In this document: positions 59,276-64,000 of the stretch, in pieces
How positions within the stretch are numbered: the first letter of the stretch is position 1
Layout of the letters: every line of letters starts with the position of its first letter
From: Piper betle
Taxonomy: Eukaryota; Streptophyta; Magnoliopsida; Piperales; Piperaceae
NCBI GenBank assembly: GCA_033002965.1
Contig: JAURVB010013513.1
Span: 25,428-89,427 of the forward strand
DNA length: 64,000 bases
Reading direction: 5' to 3'
Made by a program: the position numbers and the translations under genes
The notes under the pieces: model-generated
What the model was told of the DNA's origin: nothing
What the model saw: the letters and a program-made list of their open reading frames with translations, nothing else
Database searches by the model: none

Positions 59276-60380
59276 TAACCAACTATCTTGGAAACTTTCA
59301 AGTAGGTCTTCATAGCTCTACTAGGCAACCTAACTTGTGACCTTACAAGTAACTAAGCTAGGCTTCCTTCACAAGTGCGTGAAAAGTGCTACAGAACCTT
59401 CACTCGAAACGCCCTTGGAGTTTTAGCAAAACTTCTTTCTCTAACACCAAGTGCCAAGGATCCTAACTCCAACAAGTTCAAAATACCCTTGGAACTTTAC
59501 AACCTTGGAAGTTACACCTCAAAGCAGCTTCACTCCTCAAGCAAGACACTTCCTCACACACACTCCCACAACTTGGGAGTTCACAAGCTGCTCAAACATA
59601 CTTTAAGCTAACCTGTTAACAATGCAGTTTGCTTTGTACAATCAAAAACATCTTGAATACAAGCTAATAGGGTTTTTTTTCCTAACGCAAGTTTATCTCT
59701 CTAATTTTGGAACAAAGAGAGTCTAGAGTAGCTAGTGTCAAGAGGTAGATAGAGGTGTTCAAAACACACTTCCCAAAGCTCTATTTATAGGTTTTCTTAG
59801 CCTTTATAAGAATAGTAATTGTTTGGGTTTGAGCCCCCTTTTTACTTTCCCAAGGGCTAGTTTTGGAAACTTTTCTAGAACGATTGGCAACTAAATGATT
59901 GACTAAATGCTAACTGAACATTCACTTAACATTATCTGTGCCACCTTTGGTTTCCAACCGTGTGACCAAATGTCTCCTGAACCATATTTTCATACTTCAC
60001 CAATCTACTATGAGCTTTTGAACTCTACAATTGGTTTCTGAAGTTTCACTGGAGATCCACCTTCGGTAGCCAAACGTGCAACTGAACGCTTGCTGAACTC
60101 TGATGTTGTAACTCTTGAACATCAAACTTCTGTATTTGGTGGCCGAAGAATAGCCGATGTTAATTTTTGCATAACTGCTCACTAAGACCAAGGTCTTCGG
60201 TTCCTGAATGCACAATCAAAGAACAACCAAAGGTTGAAACTCTATCTTCGTTAGTATACACCACAATTCTTTGGTTGCCAAAGTCCTATCCGAGCACCTA
60301 CCCCAAAGTCCCCATGACTTCAAACACTTTAAAAGCCTTTTGATTTGATTTTGATCCAAGTTGGTTGGTTGTTTTTCTTT
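59276..60380 (-). mobile_element. Probable truncated LTR, lineage unknown
   Basis: Noncoding sequence of normal composition with recurring CTTCGGTTGCC/TTTGGTTTCC-type phrases (59947, 60059, 60196, 60270) and a minus-strand TATA-like CCTATAAATAGAG (59780-59792). It resembles copia LTRs in style but I found no partner or terminal motif. Frames at 59375-59611 and 59997-60215 are not convincing. Confidence 0.4.
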
Positions 60381-62552
60381 TGCAACCCACGACCCAAACC
60401 AGGGTTTTATAGTTGGAACCAGTCGATTCGACCGTTATTTTTAGTCTAGCCAATTTTAGAACATACATGCTGAGCCGAGGCCAGCTGTGTGTTATGAGCC
60501 ATGAGGGTCATGTGTACCCAAGTATATGATGATAACGTCGGCAATGTAATAGCAAAATGAGCTATCAAAGTATATGAAAGTACACCCAAATTTTTTTACT
60601 TTTACTAGATCATAAAATTAGATTTAGGTCGTTTATCGCGTTAGGAAGCATTATTTATTATTTTGGGTGGGTTAGTAGGCTTAGAACATGTCATTTGATT
60701 TATGTCAACTTTACTTTTTTATTGTATTTTACTATATTTTATTTTATATTTTCTAGAATTTATTTATTATTATTGACTTTAGTTGTGAGTGAGTCAAGTT
60801 TTAATTACAAAATAACCCGGGTGTTATATTTCCTTCCCGACCTTTCTTCTCCTGTTCTTTTTCTCGACTCACACGTCCCCTGTTTCCCCCAACTCACCAA
60901 CACTCCCCTCCTCTTCGGCGACCGGCACCACCTCCACCAGCCACCTTTCCCAACAACCGTCACCACCTTCTTCCTCTCTCTCCCACGCTTACCCGGTTTC
61001 TTCCTTCCTCCGCACACCTCTTCCTCTCCCAACCGCCCACGTCCTCTGGCCACTGCCACAACCACCATTGTGGCTGACGTTTCCTTACTCTCTGGCCACT
61101 ATTCCCAACCCATCGTCGTCCACTTTTGGCTGGACCGGACCCTGACCACCTCTGTCCCGTCCCCCTCGTTCCATCGATGCACCCTCACTGCTGGGTTTTC
61201 TCATCACCACAGCTGGGGACAGCGCTGCCTCCAGCCAGAGCCCTTCCGTTTGGCCTCCCCTCGTCGTCACCACCAGAAGCCGACAACCAATGCCCCTGGC
61301 CAATCCCTGCTCTTCCCCACTTCCTCCTAGCTGACCCACCTCAGCCCTAGTCGAGGCTGTTTTGGGTCACCACCTAAGCCATGAGTTGCGCCATTGACCA
61401 GTTCCCTCCTCCTCGTCCTTCATCCATCACAACAGCACCATGTCATGGCATGCCGCCGATTTTTGGTGGTCTTCGCTGGTGGTTGCTACCATCACCATAG
61501 GCCAGTTGTAGGCCCGCCAGAACAGCTCCGATCCGACCTCCTTGTGCCCTAGTTGTGCATCCTAGTCCAGTCCTGGCCGAGTCCTCCCTTGGTCAAACTG
61601 TGGTCATGACGATGGCAGCCGCGACCGTGCCCACCGTCACCGTTGTCGCTGTTGTTGGTGTCTGCATTAGGTATGTGTCATTATCGGCTTGATTCAGTAT
61701 TTTCATTTGTTGATCATGAGCATTATAACATGATTAAATAATGATAAGTGATATGTATTTGTAGAAAAATATGAGAAAATATGAAATTAGGTATTTATTT
61801 TACAAATGGTGTAACTTAATTAATGATTGACAAAGAAGATTAAATATGAGTTTATTGGATATGAGTGCGTTAAAGAACATCATTGAGAAAATTATGCACA
61901 CAATTGAAGTCAAATTATGCTAAGGTGCTATTGGAAATATAATTAAAAAACCCCCTTAGATTTTCCTTTATTACGAAGCACTGGTAGGACCATGGATTAT
62001 GTTATCACAACTAAGAATGATGAGCTAATAGATTCATGATATAGATTGAATTTATGTAGTAAATTAATGGATTGTATTTCAAATGGATGATGAATGCATG
62101 TTCAAAGAGATGTTATTTTATTAGATAGTTTACATGATTTTGTTATTAATGTGTATTGTGCAATTAAATTGCTTAGGGTATGATTATGATTATAGTTACA
62201 CGCATCCATTCCATTCATCCATTATATAGCTAGCTTGGACGTTAGCATTTAGTTTGATTGTATAGGTACGGAGTAGGAACTCACTGCATAGGCACATGAC
62301 TTCAGTTGGAGCTTTTAGTAGGTCCGTTTAGGACTCGTTCCTTGCTTTTTGCTTTACTCTATTGAGGTTTGCTTTATTGTTGTAGGATGGATTAAGTGGT
62401 ATTTTGTCGGATCCCACTTAACTTGGGTCATGTAGTCGAATAATTTTCCAGATTAATAACCCTCGAGGATGAGATCCCTTGTGTCTGATTTTGAAAACAA
62501 GATCCACCGCAAGTTGCCTTTGGGCCTATCATATTAAATCCCTTCCCAAGCC

Positions 62553-62560
62553 TATATATA
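62553..62560 (+). promoter_or_regulatory. TATA box of Y3 LTR
   Basis: CCTATATATAATTTTATCGAG at 62551-62571 matches the TATA blocks of X LTRs on the other strand. TATATATA is the core. Confidence 0.6.
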
Positions 62561-63387
62561 ATTTTATCGAGTTATCATTGAGATGAGAGATGACAAAACC
62601 GACTTGCACATACCATGAGCAGATGCATGTGCCAGTCACAGCGGGCTTTGGATTAGTGAGAGGGCTATTACATTCTCGAGGGATCTTGATAACTCTTCAT
62701 TTTGAGTTCCTTATACCCAAAGAAGTGTGGAGGTTCGCGGGTATTGTTATGTAGTGCATGTCTAGATGTGTGCTTCAAAGAGTACTGATGATGATTGCCT
62801 GAGAGTACTCAGTCTTTGTACTCATGGCCAGGAGATTTTGGAGGACTGGAGAGGGCTTAGAATATACTGGTAGTCCCAAGGGATAGAAAAGAAAAGGAAA
62901 ATGAGAAAATGCCAAGAGAGGCATTAGTAGATCAGACAACTCAAGATGCTACCAGGTCTGCAACCCTGTGACTGCCTAGTAAATGCCCTTATGAGAGTTC
63001 AGCAGAAGATATATATTGTTTTCTTTAAAATGAGAGTCAGCTCTCATTTGCCAATTTGTGATCGTTATTTCATAACTAGACACTCATTATTGACACTTTC
63101 TTTTATATATGTGTAGGTAAGGAGTAGGAGTCTAATATGTTAACCTGGAGGAAGGAACAGTAACTACTATGTGCACACACAAACCTAATGTGATATGTTT
63201 GGATTACTGTGTTTTGATTATGATGTTTTAGTATATAATATAATGTTTTATGTTGAAATGACAATGATAATGTTTTGAATTGATGTCCCAACCGAGAATG
63301 ACATGATAGATAAGACAAACAGTTTATGTATAAGATTTTATTGATATAACCTTAGTTTGTTATGAAATGAAGAATTGCGTATGTTGT

Positions 63388-63419
63388 GATGTGTGTGTAT
63401 GTGTGTGTGTGTATATATG

Positions 63420-63447
<28 letters not shown>
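63388..63447. repeat. (GT)n(AT)n microsatellite
   Basis: An interrupted GTGTGTATGTGTGT run followed by an AT run at 63420-63447, inside the Y3 LTR. Absent from the Y2 copies. Confidence 0.95.
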
Positions 63448-63451
<4 letters not shown>

Positions 63452-63742
63452 ATTTTGATAGGTTAGCCCCTTATTGCACTTTTAGCATACACTCTATCCA
63501 TTTTATTTTATAAATTTTATCGATTTTATAGTGATTGTCTTTTAGTGTGAATGGTGTGTCATGTCAATAATGTAGTAACCTGTTATGGTTTCTTGCATCT
63601 CATGCATGCATAACGATATTTCTCTTCCATCTTAACACGTCGAGAGTAGATCCTTTCGGGTTAGGTTCGGGTTAATCAACTTACTCGGGTGACCAGTAAC
63701 ATTTCAGTTCATTTTGAGAGTGAACCGGATTTGGGGTTTTAC

Positions 63743-64000
63743 TTTTTGCTCTACCATAGACAGTTTTATAGTGTTGTCATATCAAAACATGGGTCAACAG
63801 GTAAGCCGGTTATATTAAGAACTACTCTAAACTCAAGGACAAGGACAATGCACTAGTTCCAATCAAATTAAATGGAGCCAAGGCATGAGATGTAGCTAGG
63901 AGTGACTTTGTTCATGGTATGATCACTATCTCTAGAATTTCAGTTTACTCCTTTTTTACTCTGGTTGCACGCATTCATTGGTGGCATATTACTTGGCCAA
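63743..64000. other. No recognised feature
   Basis: 258 bp after the Y3 LTR. A PBS would be expected here if Y3 were a 5' LTR but none is seen (only GCTCTACCA, without the rest). No coding frame. Confidence 0.4.

Larger units (their letters stand above)
60381..63742 (+). mobile_element. Y3 LTR, plus orientation
   Basis: It starts TGCAACCCACGACCC, then TTTTATAGTTGG...CCAGTCGATTCGACC, the inverse of the Y2 LTR end. It runs through a GC-rich block (60830-61670), the TATA region near 62553 and blocks inverse to 54617-55400 (GATGAGATCCCTTGTG, AAGTTGCCTTTGGGCC), to AGTAACATTTCAG...GGATTTGGGGTTTTAC near 63742. About 3.36 kb, so it retains the part missing from Y2's left LTR. No PBS or polypurine tract is evident at either side, so it may be a solo LTR; the target duplication is unclear. 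Confidence 0.75.

Noticed and set aside
60695..61330. 211-residue plus-strand open frame
   Set aside because: It lies wholly in the GC-rich block of the Y3 LTR, is Pro/Ser/Thr-rich and overlaps long minus-strand frames. It shows no domain and is not kept open in the equivalent blocks of Y2 or Y0.

Overview
The window looks like a repeat-dense stretch of a flowering-plant nuclear genome, probably a eudicot. I find no host protein-coding gene. Essentially everything I can recognise is LTR retrotransposon, often nested two to four deep. Most pol remnants carry stops and frameshifts. The plant assignment rests on the lineages present (SIRE-type and other Ty1/copia, Tekay/Del-type chromoviruses, Athila-type Ty3/gypsy, TRIMs) and on plant-type tRNA-iMet and tRNA-Asp sequences and primer binding sites. 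Species cannot be named. Family names X, Y, Z used here are local labels.

Layout: 1-859 is the end of a Y-type gypsy LTR. A minus-strand SIRE-like copia element fills 860-7040; a palindromic TRIM sits inside it at 3242-4862 with a perfect TAAAA target duplication. A second Y-type LTR starts at 7127 and is interrupted by a 1.9 kb solo LTR (8295-10193, duplication CTAAG) and a plus-strand copia element (10357-16598). Element X (18745-36627, minus strand) has long bipartite LTRs; its right LTR is split by element Z (28114-36150), which has two LTRs in inverted orientation around a truncated chromovirus pol. From about 37139 a second Z-type LTR (Z2) is broken into pieces by a Y1 LTR (38845-46566, itself holding a rearranged Athila composite at 39881-46434) and by the near-complete Tekay-like element Y2 (47038-57137). 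After Z2's 3' end and internal remnant (57138-58690) come a decayed TRIM array (58698-59275), an LTR-like stretch, and a plus-strand Y3 LTR (60381-63742).

The most unusual signal is a pair of integrated retrotransposon structures that contain the body of their own primer tRNA, both with perfect 5-bp target duplications and U3 termini facing outward at both ends. In the TRIM (hinge 4017-4087) an almost complete initiator tRNA-Met with CCA lies exactly between two inverted LTR arms. The junction is what is expected if plus-strand DNA copied the whole primer tRNA, folded back through the acceptor-stem complement onto the PBS, and was extended. In the Athila composite (41086-41149) a 64-nt tRNA-Asp sequence with CCA extends an LTR-PBS junction and is fused to an integrase fragment. 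Both imply that reverse transcription passed the position (A58) that normally stops plus-strand synthesis, and that integrase accepted a molecule with two U3 ends. A conserved hairpin just upstream of the polypurine tract is also shared by TRIM, X, Y2, Z and Z2, with compensatory stem changes.
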